Below the pieces are notes generated by a model. That model had not been told where the DNA came from. It did not search any database and saw only the letters and a program-made list of their open reading frames with translations. The position numbers were made by a program, and so were the translations under genes. A stretch of 57,694 nt of DNA from Nocardioides sp. IC4_145 (GTDB lineage Bacteria > Actinomycetota > Actinomycetes > Propionibacteriales > Nocardioidaceae), in NCBI RefSeq assembly GCF_011250565.1, contig NZ_JAANMS010000030.1:1-57694 (forward strand). The letters run 5' to 3'. Shown here piece after piece: positions 42,825 to 51,353 of this stretch (within the stretch, counting starts at the first letter, position 1; every line of letters begins with the position of its first letter).

Positions 42825-42830
42825 TAGGGT
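42825..42830 (+). promoter_or_regulatory. -10 element of a leaderless promoter (TAGGGT)
   Basis: TAGGGT ends six bases before GTG 42837 and only 27 bases after the kstD stop, so the glycosyltransferase gene has its own start despite following kstD closely. No Shine-Dalgarno sequence. Confidence 0.5.
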
Positions 42831-42836
42831 CGCGCC

Positions 42837-44285
42837 GTGCACCCGCCCGCCACCCGCTCGCTCGCGCTCGTCGCGGCGGGCGTCGCCGCCCTGCTGCTGG
42901 CCACCGCGAACGGCTACGGCCCGCACCGCGACGAGCTCTACTTCGTGCTGGTGGGCGGCCACCCGGCGTGGGGGTACGTCGACCAGCCGCCGCTCGTGCC
43001 GGTCCTCGCGCACCTGTGGGACGGGGTGACCGGCGGGCACCTGTGGCTCTTCCGCCTGCCCTCGGCGCTGGCCGCGGGCGCGACGGCGTGGCTGGCCGGC
43101 CTCGTCGCGCGCCGCCTGGGTGCGGGCGCGGCCGCGCAGGTGCTGACGTCCGTGGTCGTCGGGCTGGCCCCGGTCACGCTCGCGGTCGGCCACCTGGTGT
43201 CGACCTCGACGTACGACCTCCTCGTCCAGGTCGGCCTGCTGCTGCTCGTGCTGCGCGCGCTCGACGAGCCGCGCTGGTGGTGGGCCGCCGGCCTCGTCCT
43301 CGGGGTGGGGCTGCAGGTCAAGACGCTGCCGGTGTTCCTCGCCGCCGCGCTCGTGGTGGCGCTGCTCGCGGCCGGGCCGCGGCGCCCGTTCCGCTCGCCC
43401 CACCTGTACGCCGGCGGGCTGGTCGCCGCGGTCCTCTGGACCCCGAACCTGCTGTGGCAGCAGGCCCACGGCTGGCCGCAGCTCGACCTCGCGGAGGCGA
43501 TCGCCGCAGGCGGGTCGGGCACGAGCGCCGGCCTGGTCGAGCTGTGGGCGACCCAGCCGGGGCTGGTGGGTCCGCCGGTCGGCGTGGTGCTGGTCGTCGT
43601 CGGCGCGGTGCGGCTCGCGCGGACGCCGGACCGGCGGTTCCTGCTGGTGACCTGGGTCGTCCTGGCGGCGGTGTTCACGGCGACCGGGGGCAAGCCGTAC
43701 TACCTCGCGCCCGCCTACGTCCCGTTGATCGCCGCCGGCGCGGTCGACGTCGTCGCCTGGGCCGGCCGCGGGGCCGCCCGGGTGCGGCGCTCCGTCCTCG
43801 GTGCCGGGCTCGCGCTCGGCGCGGTCGTGGGCGCCGTGCTGTTCCTGCCGGTGGTGCCGGTCGAGCGGCTGCACGCGACGCCGGTGGTCGAGGTGAACTA
43901 CGACGCCGGTGAGACCGTCGGGTGGCCGGCCCTGGTCGCCGCGGTGGAGGCCGGCCTCGCGGAGGCCGGGCCGGGCGCGGTGGTCGTGACGGGCAACTAC
44001 GGGCAGGCCGGCGCGGTGGCCCGCCGGCTCCCCGACGTACCTCTCCACTCCGGGCACAACTCGCTGTGGGACCTCGGGCCGCCGGCGGTCGACGACGCGC
44101 CGGCGGTGGTCCTGGGCTACCCGGTCGCCGACCTCGAGGCGTGGTGCGGCTCGCTCGTCGAGGTCACCCGTGTCGACAACGGCGTGGACCTCGACAACGA
44201 CGAGCAGGGACGGCCGGTCCTCGTGTGCCGCGACCCCGTCGGCGGCTGGGCGCGGCTGTGGCCGGAGCTGCGCCGCCTGGGTTGA
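42837..44285 (+). CDS. Polytopic GT39/ArnT-like glycosyltransferase
   Basis: A 482-residue membrane protein with about ten hydrophobic segments. It has the ArnT/PMT-type entry loop (GYGPHRDELYFVLVGGHPAWGYVDQPPLVP), with the acidic DE and the Tyr-rich motif that contacts the lipid-linked sugar donor, and a long helical bundle (VLTSVVVGLAPVTLAVGHLVSTSTYDLLVQVGLLLLVLRAL). The C-terminal 130 residues form a soluble extracytoplasmic domain (VEVNYDAGETVGWPALVAAVEAGL). It should transfer a sugar from polyprenyl phosphate to an acceptor outside the membrane. Leaderless GTG; no clustered partner is evident. Confidence 0.82.
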   Translation: MHPPATRSLALVAAGVAALLLATANGYGPHRDELYFVLVGGHPAWGYVDQPPLVPVLAHLWDGVTGGHLWLFRLPSALAAGATAWLAGLVARRLGAGAAAQVLTSVVVGLAPVTLAVGHLVSTSTYDLLVQVGLLLLVLRALDEPRWWWAAGLVLGVGLQVKTLPVFLAAALVVALLAAGPRRPFRSPHLYAGGLVAAVLWTPNLLWQQAHGWPQLDLAEAIAAGGSGTSAGLVELWATQPGLVGPPVGVVLVVVGAVRLARTPDRRFLLVTWVVLAAVFTATGGKPYYLAPAYVPLIAAGAVDVVAWAGRGAARVRRSVLGAGLALGAVVGAVLFLPVVPVERLHATPVVEVNYDAGETVGWPALVAAVEAGLAEAGPGAVVVTGNYGQAGAVARRLPDVPLHSGHNSLWDLGPPAVDDAPAVVLGYPVADLEAWCGSLVEVTRVDNGVDLDNDEQGRPVLVCRDPVGGWARLWPELRRLG

Positions 44286-44398
44286 GCCTGGCCGGGTGCC
44301 CAGTCGAGCGGACGGTGACGCCCCTTCCCAGGGGTGAGGATGATCCGCGACGTCTCGGACACCGGGGAAGCACATCAACCCGATCCGGGAGGACACAG

Positions 44399-45196
44399 AT
44401 GACGACCGACACCAGCGCGACCGACCGCGCCCAGCAGGCCGCGTCGACCGCCGCGGAGGAGGGGCGCCACGTCGCGGGCACCGCTGCCGACGAGGCCAAG
44501 CAGGTCGCCGGGCAGGCGGCCCAGCAGGCCAGGAGCGTGGTCAACGACGCCCTGGGCCAGGCCACCAGCCAGGCCCAGGAGCAGGCGCGCACCCAGCGCG
44601 ACCGCCTCGTCAGCACCCTCGGCAGCCTCGGCGAGGACCTCGACGGCATGGCCCAGCAGGCCCCCGCCGGCCTGGCCACCGACCTCACCCGCCAGGCGGC
44701 CGACCAGGTCCGCTCGCTCAGCAGCCGTCTCGACGGCCGCGAGCCGGGCGAGCTGCTCGACGACGTACGCCGCTTCGCCCGCCAACGCCCGGGCACGTTC
44801 CTGCTCGGCGCCCTCGCCGCCGGCGTGGTCGCCGGCCGGCTGCTCCGCGGGGCGAGCGACGGCATTGCAGGCGCCGCCGCTGCACCGAGCACGCCGACCG
44901 CACCCAGCGCGTCCACCGCGCCGACCATCCCCGCGGCCCCGATGCCGCCCTCGCCGCCGACGCCTCCGACGCAGACCAGCGCGTTCGCGTCCGGCACCGG
45001 CTCGCTCGGCACCGACGTGGGCGTGACCGGCGGCGCCGTGACCGGCGACGACCAGCCGCCCAGCGGCACGGCGACGACGAACCCGCCGATGCCGAGCGCG
45101 ACGCCGGGCCAGCCGACCCAGCCCTCCCGCGATGAGCTGTCCGGCAACGAGACCGGCTACAGCGGGGGCGGCCTGAGCTCGGAGGACCGGCCGTGA
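44399..45196 (+). CDS. Envelope-stress-type protein with one membrane segment and Pro/Thr-rich tail
   Basis: A 265-residue protein. Residues 1-90 are an Ala/Gln-rich coiled coil with repeated AxxAxQxA patterns resembling LEA or apolipoprotein-like helices (AAEEGRHVAGTAADEAKQVAGQAAQQARSVV). A hydrophobic segment follows (PGTFLLGALAAGVVAGRLLRGASDG), then a disordered Pro/Thr/Ser/Gly tail of about 110 residues. GGGAGGACACAG precedes ATG 44399. Its TGA overlaps the next GTG (GTGA). First of four genes that travel together in actinobacteria; function unknown, inferred envelope support. Confidence 0.75.
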   Translation: MTTDTSATDRAQQAASTAAEEGRHVAGTAADEAKQVAGQAAQQARSVVNDALGQATSQAQEQARTQRDRLVSTLGSLGEDLDGMAQQAPAGLATDLTRQAADQVRSLSSRLDGREPGELLDDVRRFARQRPGTFLLGALAAGVVAGRLLRGASDGIAGAAAAPSTPTAPSASTAPTIPAAPMPPSPPTPPTQTSAFASGTGSLGTDVGVTGGAVTGDDQPPSGTATTNPPMPSATPGQPTQPSRDELSGNETGYSGGGLSSEDRP

Positions 45197-45672
45197 CCCA
45201 GCCGACCCACCAGCCGTTCGACCCGGCGGCCCAGCCCCACGGTCAGCCGAGCGGGAGCTCGTCGCAGGTCGACCGCGCTCCCGGAGAGCCGGCCGACCCG
45301 CGCAGCCTCGGCGAGATCGTCAGCGACGTCACCAACGACCTGACGACGCTGATCAAGCAGGAGATGGACCTCGCGAAGGTCGAGATGAAGGAGGAGTTCA
45401 GCAAGGCCGGCAAGGGTGCCGGGCTGCTGGGCGGGGCCGGTCTGGCCGGCTACTTCGTCCTCTTCTTCCTGTCGTGGACCTTGCTGTTCCTGCTCGACAA
45501 CTGGATGCCGATCGAGGTCTCCGCACTGATCATCACGGGGGTGTGGGCGATCGTTGCCGGCGTCCTCGCCCTGACCGGCCGCAAGGCCCTCAAGGAGAGC
45601 AACCCGCAGCTGCCGCAGACGCAGCAGACCCTCAAGGAGGACGCAGCATGGGCCAGAGCACAGAAGAGCTGA
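45193..45672 (+). CDS. Actinobacterial Holin-X family membrane protein
   Basis: A 159-residue protein of the putative actinobacterial Holin-X (phage_holin_3-like) family: a charged cytoplasmic helix LGEIVSDVTNDLTTLIKQEMDLAKVEMKEEFSKAGKGAG followed by two membrane helices (LLGGAGLAGYFVLFFLSWTLLFLL and VSALIITGVWAIVAGVLALTG) and a charged tail. Despite the name there are no phage genes around; such proteins are thought to act in the cell envelope. GTG start overlaps the previous stop, and its 3' end overlaps the next gene by 25 bp. Confidence 0.85.
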   Translation: MTQPTHQPFDPAAQPHGQPSGSSSQVDRAPGEPADPRSLGEIVSDVTNDLTTLIKQEMDLAKVEMKEEFSKAGKGAGLLGGAGLAGYFVLFFLSWTLLFLLDNWMPIEVSALIITGVWAIVAGVLALTGRKALKESNPQLPQTQQTLKEDAAWARAQKS

Positions 45673-46268
45673 ACAGCCAGATCGAGGACACCCGGGCCCG
45701 GATGGCCGGCGACCTCGACGCCCTGCAGGACCGGGTGAGCCCTGCGGCGATCGTCGAGCGCCGCAAGGAGGCGGCGCGCAGCCGCGTCAGCGGCCTGCGG
45801 GACAAGATCATGGGCACCGCGACCGACGTCCGCGACACCGTCAAGGACAAGGCGAGCAGCGCCGGCGGCAGCGTCTCCGGCGCCATGCCGAGCACCTCGG
45901 ACATGTCGACCCCCGACGTCCGCGGCGCAGCGTCCTCGGCCGTGGGCAGCGCCCACAGCCAGGTCCAGGGCTCGCCCCTGGCCGCCGGCCTCGTCGCCTT
46001 CGGCGCCGGCCTGGTGATCTCCTCGCTCATCCCATCGAGCAAGGCCGAGGCCGACCTCGCTCACTCGACGATCGAGACGGCGAAGGAGAAGGGCCAGCCC
46101 CTCCTCGACGAGGCCCGCGACGCCGGCCAGTCCCTGGCGCAGGACGTCAAGGAGCAGGCGACCCAGGTCGCCCAGGAGGTCAAGGAGAACGCGACCGAGT
46201 CCGCCCAGCGGATCAAGGACGAGGGCCAGTCGTCGGCGGAGAACGTCCGCTCCGACGTCCAGGGCTGA
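45648..46268 (+). CDS. DUF3618 protein
   Basis: A 206-residue DUF3618 protein. The family motif is at the start, STEELNSQIEDTRARMAGDLDALQDRVSP, followed by a basic helix, a Ser/Gly/Ala linker, a membrane segment (PLAAGLVAFGAGLVISSLIPSS) and a long amphipathic helix with repeated (A/Q)xxV(K/A)E patterns (QDVKEQATQVAQEVKENATESAQRIKDE). AAGGAGG seven bases before the ATG lies inside the preceding gene, giving a 25-bp overlap. In actinobacteria this gene regularly follows Holin-X. Confidence 0.87.
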   Translation: MGQSTEELNSQIEDTRARMAGDLDALQDRVSPAAIVERRKEAARSRVSGLRDKIMGTATDVRDTVKDKASSAGGSVSGAMPSTSDMSTPDVRGAASSAVGSAHSQVQGSPLAAGLVAFGAGLVISSLIPSSKAEADLAHSTIETAKEKGQPLLDEARDAGQSLAQDVKEQATQVAQEVKENATESAQRIKDEGQSSAENVRSDVQG

Positions 46269-46289
46269 CACCCGTCCCTGTCACACACG

Positions 46290-46319
46290 AGCGGCGGTGC
46301 CCTGCGGGGTACCGCCGCT
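46290..46319 (+). terminator. 13-bp hairpin with TGCG loop after the DUF3618 gene
   Basis: AGCGGCGGTGCCC (46290-46302) pairs with 46307-46319 with one G-U pair around TGCG, followed by TT. It could partly terminate the cluster before the last small gene. Confidence 0.6.
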
Positions 46320-46356
46320 TCGTGCGTCCCCCACCCGACGTACCCCAGGAGGACCG

Positions 46357-46509
46357 ATGAGCGAGAGCACCAACGAGCCCGGCCACGAGCGCGAGCCGGA
46401 GCAGCAGTCGCTGGCCGACGTCCAGGAGCAGCTCGACGAGCAGGCCGACGGCGACGGCCTGGCCGCCGAGGCCGGCACCGGCGACGAGACCGGCCTGACC
46501 GAGGGCTGA
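46357..46509 (+). CDS. Small acidic protein, 50 residues
   Basis: A 50-residue, very acidic, Gln/Glu/Asp/Gly-rich protein (MSESTNEPGHEREPEQQSLADVQEQLDEQAD...). No Cys, no hydrophobic core, so likely disordered. AGGAGG six bases before ATG 46357 makes it a real gene. It follows the Holin-X/DUF3618 cluster across a hairpin. Function unknown. Confidence 0.7.
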   Translation: MSESTNEPGHEREPEQQSLADVQEQLDEQADGDGLAAEAGTGDETGLTEG

Positions 46510-46518
46510 CCGACCCAC

Positions 46519-46640
46519 CCCGCCGAGGTGGCACCCCCGCAGGGCCGAAGTGGCACCCCTGCAGCGTCGAAGTGGCACCGCCGCAGGGTCGGACCTGCGC
46601 ACGCGCCACCTCGGACCTGCGCACGCGCCACCTCGGCGGG
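46519..46640. repeat. Five 22-bp units, three direct and two inverted
   Basis: Units run 46523-46544, 46545-46566, 46567-46588, 46589-46610 and 46611-46632, each exactly 22 bases. Units 1-3 resemble CCGAGGTGGCACCCCCGCAG; units 4 and 5 are identical to each other and are, in reverse complement, related to units 1-3. The ends CCCGCCGAGGTGGC (46519-46532) and GCCACCTCGGCGGG (46627-46640) are perfect complements. The array lies between the small acidic gene and the convergent FAD-oxidoreductase gene and can fold as one long hairpin. Confidence 0.8.
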
Positions 46641-46647
46641 TGACGGG

Positions 46648-48237
46648 TCAGCGGCCGTTGACGACCCGGCGGATCCGGCGGTGGACGACGGCGGCGCGGG
46701 CGGCGTTCATGCCGCAGGCGCCGTGGACGCCGCCGCCGGGGTGGGCGGAGGCCGAACCGAGGTAGAGGCCCTTGACCGGGGTCTCCGAGCGGCCGAGGCC
46801 GGGGATCGGTCGGAAGACCAGCTCCTGGTGCAGCTGGGAGGTGCCGCCGTTGACGGCACCACCGATGAGGTTGGCGTCACGGGCCTGCATCTCGTGCGGC
46901 CCGAGCACGCGGCGCGCGACGACCTTGGACCCGAAGCCCGGGGCGAGCTCCTCGATCCGCGCCTGCATCCGGTCGGCGAACCGCTCGCACTCGCCCTCGT
47001 CCCACCGCCCGGTGACCGGGTCGTCGCCGAGGTCGCGGGCGATGTCCTGCGGCACGTGGGTGTAGGCCCACAGCGACTCTGTGCCCGCCGGGGACCGGGT
47101 CGGGTCGGACGTGGTCATCTGGCCGGCGAGCATGAACGGCCTGGCCGGCACCGTGCGGCTGTTGACGTGGTGCAGCGCCTCGGACATCTGCTCGACCGAG
47201 TCGGCGACGTGGAAGGTGCCCGGCGCGTGCGGCGGCTCGGACTTCCACGGCACCGGCCCGTCGAGCGCCCAGTCGACCTTGACGGTGCCGGGGTCCAGCT
47301 CGAAGGACTCCATCTTGCGCATCGTGCTGGCCGGCAGGTCGTCGGCGGCGACGAGCCCGCCGTAGAGGTGCGGCGCCGCCACGTCGGCGACGACCGCGTG
47401 CTGGACGGCGTACCGCTCGCCGTCGTGGGTGCGTACGGCGACGGCCCGGCCGCGCTCGACCTCGATGCGCGTCACCTCGGCGTCGCAGCGGATCGTGCCG
47501 CCGAGGGCGCGGACCCGCGAGGCCATGGCCTGGGTGAGCATGCCCGCGCCGCCCTCCGGCACGGGGTAGCCGACGGTCTGGCCGAGCATGGTCAGCAGCA
47601 GGCCCATCAGCCCGGAGCCCGGCGCGCCGAGCGGGATGTCGGAGTGGCCGGCGTTGCCGGCGAGCAGGATGCGCGGGGCGAAGCCGCCGAAGCGGTGGCG
47701 GCCGAGGTCGACCACCGGCATCAGCAGGTCGCGGACGAAGTCCAGACCACCCACCCGCGGCAGCCGGGCCAGCGCGCCCAGCGCGGGCCGCAGCGGCGGG
47801 AACGGCGTGAGCAGCGCGCCGACGACCTGGTCGCCGATGCGGTCCCAGGTGTCGCACAGCCGGAGCCACGCGTCGCCGTCACCGGGGTGCTGGGCGTCCA
47901 TGAGGGCAGCGGTCACGGTGCGGTCGCGGTGGAGGGTGGCCCACTCCCCCGACGGCAGGCAGTGGCCGAGCACCGCCGGGCTGTGCACCCAGCGCAGGCC
48001 GTGGTCCTCGAGCTGGAACGAGCGGATCGTCGGCGACCCCGCGGCCAGTGGGTAGAAGGCACTGAACGTGTCGTGCACGTAGTCGGGGTGCAGCTCGCGG
48101 TCGCTGCGGACCGCGCCGCCCACGTCGGGCTGGGCCTCGAGGACGAGGACGGACCAGCCTTGGTCGAGCAGGTGGTTGGCGGCGACCAGCCCGTTGGGGC
48201 CGGCGCCGACGACGACGGCGTCGTACGACTCGCTCAC
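46648..48237 (-). CDS. CrtI-like FAD-dependent oxidoreductase
   Basis: A 529-residue phytoene-desaturase-type flavoprotein: MSESYDAVVVGAGPNGLVAANHLLDQGWSVLVLEAQPDVGGAVRSD at the N-terminus and VKGLYLGSASAHPGGGVHGACGMNAARAAV at the C-terminus, the CrtI FAD signature. The family oxidises or isomerises polyenes and other lipids; no carotenoid genes are nearby, so a different lipid is likely. Preceded by an SDR gene 7 bp upstream on the same strand. GTG at 48235-48237 follows GAGGGG closely. The 3' end faces the 22-bp repeat array. Confidence 0.83.
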   Translation of the reverse strand: MSESYDAVVVGAGPNGLVAANHLLDQGWSVLVLEAQPDVGGAVRSDRELHPDYVHDTFSAFYPLAAGSPTIRSFQLEDHGLRWVHSPAVLGHCLPSGEWATLHRDRTVTAALMDAQHPGDGDAWLRLCDTWDRIGDQVVGALLTPFPPLRPALGALARLPRVGGLDFVRDLLMPVVDLGRHRFGGFAPRILLAGNAGHSDIPLGAPGSGLMGLLLTMLGQTVGYPVPEGGAGMLTQAMASRVRALGGTIRCDAEVTRIEVERGRAVAVRTHDGERYAVQHAVVADVAAPHLYGGLVAADDLPASTMRKMESFELDPGTVKVDWALDGPVPWKSEPPHAPGTFHVADSVEQMSEALHHVNSRTVPARPFMLAGQMTTSDPTRSPAGTESLWAYTHVPQDIARDLGDDPVTGRWDEGECERFADRMQARIEELAPGFGSKVVARRVLGPHEMQARDANLIGGAVNGGTSQLHQELVFRPIPGLGRSETPVKGLYLGSASAHPGGGVHGACGMNAARAAVVHRRIRRVVNGR

Positions 48238-48244
48238 CGGCCCC

Positions 48245-49180
48245 TCACCCCCGCAGGGTTGACAGCACGTTGCGGGTGATGCCGACGATCGCGTTGCCCT
48301 GGTCGCCGTGGAGCTTGTTGCCGCTCTGGCGCGGGCTGAGCACGTTGCCGGGGTGCGGCTCGACGGGCCGCAGCCGGTCGATCGCGCCGTGGCGGAAGAA
48401 CGGACCGATGATCGCGTCGTACACGAACGGCACCGCACTGAACCCGAGCCGGATCACCTCGTTGCTCAGCAGCAGCTGCGGCCGGGCGCCGCCCCGACCG
48501 ATGCGGGACAGAATCTGCGCGGCGACCCGCTCCGGGCTCGCGGTCGGCGGGGGCGGGCGACCCTCGAAGCCGTCGTAGTTGGCCGCCTGCTGGTAGATCG
48601 GGGTGTCGACGCCGCCGGGCGCGACGTAGGAGATCGTCACGCCTTTCTTGTCGGCGTTCTCGAGCTTGAGCTGCCGGGCGAGCGCGCGCACCCCCCACTT
48701 GCTCACGGCGTACGCCGTCATGCCGGGCACCGCGATGTGGCCGATGACCGAGCCGACGAGCGTGAGGGTGCCGGCGTCCTGCGCGCGGAGGACGGGTACG
48801 ACGTGGCGCGCGACGTTGGCGGTGCCGAGCAGGTTGGTGCGCATCACCCCGTCGAAGACCTCCTGCGGCACCTCCTCGGTGCGGCCGTAGGCGACGACAC
48901 CGGCGGCGTTGACGAACACGTCGATGCGCCCATGCCGCGCGAGCACCGCGTCGACGAGGGCCTCGACGGCCTTGTCGTCGCCGACGTCGGTCGGCACCAC
49001 CATCGTCGAGGCGGCGCCCGCGTCGTCGCACTCCGCGGCGACGAGGTCGAGCGACCCCACCCCGCGGGCCACCAGGACGAGGTGGACCCCCTCCGGCGCA
49101 GCGGCGAGCGCGGTGGCCCTGCCGATCCCGCTGGAGGCTCCGGTGATGACGACGACGTCCCCGGGACGTGGCTTGCTCAT
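48245..49180 (-). CDS. Short-chain dehydrogenase/reductase with C-terminal extension
   Basis: A 311-residue SDR. VVVITGASSGIGRATALAA is the cofactor loop (TGxxxGIG), VFVNAAGVVAYG stands for the NNAG motif with the first Asn conserved and the second replaced by Ala, GSVIGHIAVPGMTAYAVSKWGVRALARQL holds Ser, YxxxK active site, and APGGVDTPIY follows. About 60 residues longer than a minimal SDR; the extra part has a hydrophobic segment (FSAVPFVYDAIIGPFFRHG) suggesting membrane association. It shares a unit with the CrtI-like enzyme and may act on the same lipid. ATG at 49178-49180. Confidence 0.86.
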   Translation of the reverse strand: MSKPRPGDVVVITGASSGIGRATALAAAPEGVHLVLVARGVGSLDLVAAECDDAGAASTMVVPTDVGDDKAVEALVDAVLARHGRIDVFVNAAGVVAYGRTEEVPQEVFDGVMRTNLLGTANVARHVVPVLRAQDAGTLTLVGSVIGHIAVPGMTAYAVSKWGVRALARQLKLENADKKGVTISYVAPGGVDTPIYQQAANYDGFEGRPPPPTASPERVAAQILSRIGRGGARPQLLLSNEVIRLGFSAVPFVYDAIIGPFFRHGAIDRLRPVEPHPGNVLSPRQSGNKLHGDQGNAIVGITRNVLSTLRG

Positions 49181-49307
49181 GGGCGCCCGATACCCGAGGG
49201 GCCGGGGCGGCATCCCCGTACGAGTCCGCCCCGCGCGGGTTTGGCCCTCCGATGGTGTACCCGCACGATCGAGGCGACCCGAGTTCCCCGCCGATGCGGA
49301 CGTTCGT

Positions 49308-49326
49308 CAGGTTGTCTGACAATCTG
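49308..49326. promoter_or_regulatory. FadR-type GntR operator (core TTGTCTGACAA)
   Basis: The core at 49312-49322 fits the FadR-subfamily consensus TNGTNNNACNA at each fixed position, and the flanks extend it as a near-perfect 19-base inverted repeat. It lies 23 bases before the aminotransferase ATG. No GntR gene is nearby. Confidence 0.55.
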
Positions 49327-49348
49327 GGAGCGACCCGAAGGAGGCACG

Positions 49349-50593
<1,245 letters not shown>

Positions 50594-50627
50594 GCCGCTC
50601 CCGCCGGGCGGACCGAGGCCGCATGCA

Positions 50628-50689
50628 ACGCGCTGTCCAACCATCTACCGCGCCGTTCGAACGGCGCGGTAGATGTGCGGACAGCGCGT
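50628..50689. terminator. 62-base near-perfect hairpin between convergent genes
   Basis: The inner element (50643-50674) is a perfect 32-base palindrome, each arm beginning ATCTACCGCGCC. After 4-base internal loops the outer arms ACGCGCTGTCC (50628-50638) and GGACAGCGCGT (50679-50689) pair perfectly. It lies between the aminotransferase and TetR genes. No T-tract. Confidence 0.85.
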
Positions 50690-50705
50690 GACAAGCAGCT
50701 GCCAC

Positions 50706-51311
50706 TCACGACCCGGCCGACTCCACCAGCGCCGGCAGCGACCCGGCCACCAGCTCGAGCAGCCGGTCGCGGGGGACGTCGGCGGGGTCGGCGACCCAGG
50801 CGAGGACGAGCTCCTCGACCATGGCCGACCAGCCGCGGACGAGCAGCCGGTTGACCGGGGTGTCGGGGATCAGGTCGCCCCAGGGGTCCTCGGTGAAGAT
50901 CCGGCCGGTCAGCGCGGAGCGGGCGTCCTCGTAGATCTCGCGCAGGGCGTCGTTGCCGCTCGCGGCCGCCTTGACCAGCGACTGGTAGCCGGCGTGGTTG
51001 GCGACGACGTAGTCGACGTACGCCGTCACCGACGTCAGCAGCCGCTCCAGCGGCTCACCGCCCTCGGGCGGCGCGGTCTGGGCGATGAGGTCGTCGGCGG
51101 CGTGCCGGACGACCGCCTCGTGGAAGGCATGCTTGCCGCCGAAGTAGTGGTAGAGCAGGCCGCGGCTGATGCCGGCCTCCTCGGCGAGCACGTCGATCGA
51201 CAGCTCGTCGAGCGAGCGGGTGGCGAGCAGGCGCACGCCGAGGTCGAGCAGCTGCGTGCGGCGCTGCTCGGGCGCGAGGCGGGTGCGTGTGGGTGCCGTC
51301 ACGGACATCAT
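50706..51311 (-). CDS. TetR-family repressor of the BVMO unit
   Basis: A 201-residue TetR regulator. The helix-turn-helix is LLDLGVRLLATRSLDELSIDVLAEEAGISRGLLYHYFGGKHAFHEAV near residues 20-65; the rest is the helical ligand domain. It starts MMSVTAPT at ATG 51309-51311 (or the next ATG, 51306-51308). A perfect inverted repeat begins 2 bases upstream of it, in the 42-bp gap to the divergent monooxygenase gene, and covers the latter's -35 element, so it very likely represses that gene and itself. Confidence 0.9.
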   Translation of the reverse strand: MMSVTAPTRTRLAPEQRRTQLLDLGVRLLATRSLDELSIDVLAEEAGISRGLLYHYFGGKHAFHEAVVRHAADDLIAQTAPPEGGEPLERLLTSVTAYVDYVVANHAGYQSLVKAAASGNDALREIYEDARSALTGRIFTEDPWGDLIPDTPVNRLLVRGWSAMVEELVLAWVADPADVPRDRLLELVAGSLPALVESAGS

Positions 51312-51312
51312 C

Positions 51313-51333
51313 CTATTGACGCTCGTTCAATAG
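51313..51333. promoter_or_regulatory. TetR operator CTATTGA-N7-TCAATAG
   Basis: Perfect 7-base arms, 21 bases overall, overlapping the -35 of the monooxygenase gene. Confidence 0.75.
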
Positions 51334-51345
51334 TGGCAATAGCGT
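51316..51345 (+). promoter_or_regulatory. Promoter of the BVMO-SDR unit, leaderless
   Basis: TTGACG (51316-51321), 18-base spacer, TAGCGT (51340-51345), then eight bases to the ATG at 51354. The best complete -35/-10 pair in the window. Confidence 0.65.
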
Positions 51346-51353
51346 GACCGCCC

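Noticed and set aside
45193..45672. Holin-X as a sign of prophage
   Set aside because: No lysin, integrase or phage structural gene is near; the family is chromosomal in actinobacteria.
46523..46632. 22-bp repeats as a CRISPR array
   Set aside because: The units abut with no spacers and two are inverted; no cas gene is present.
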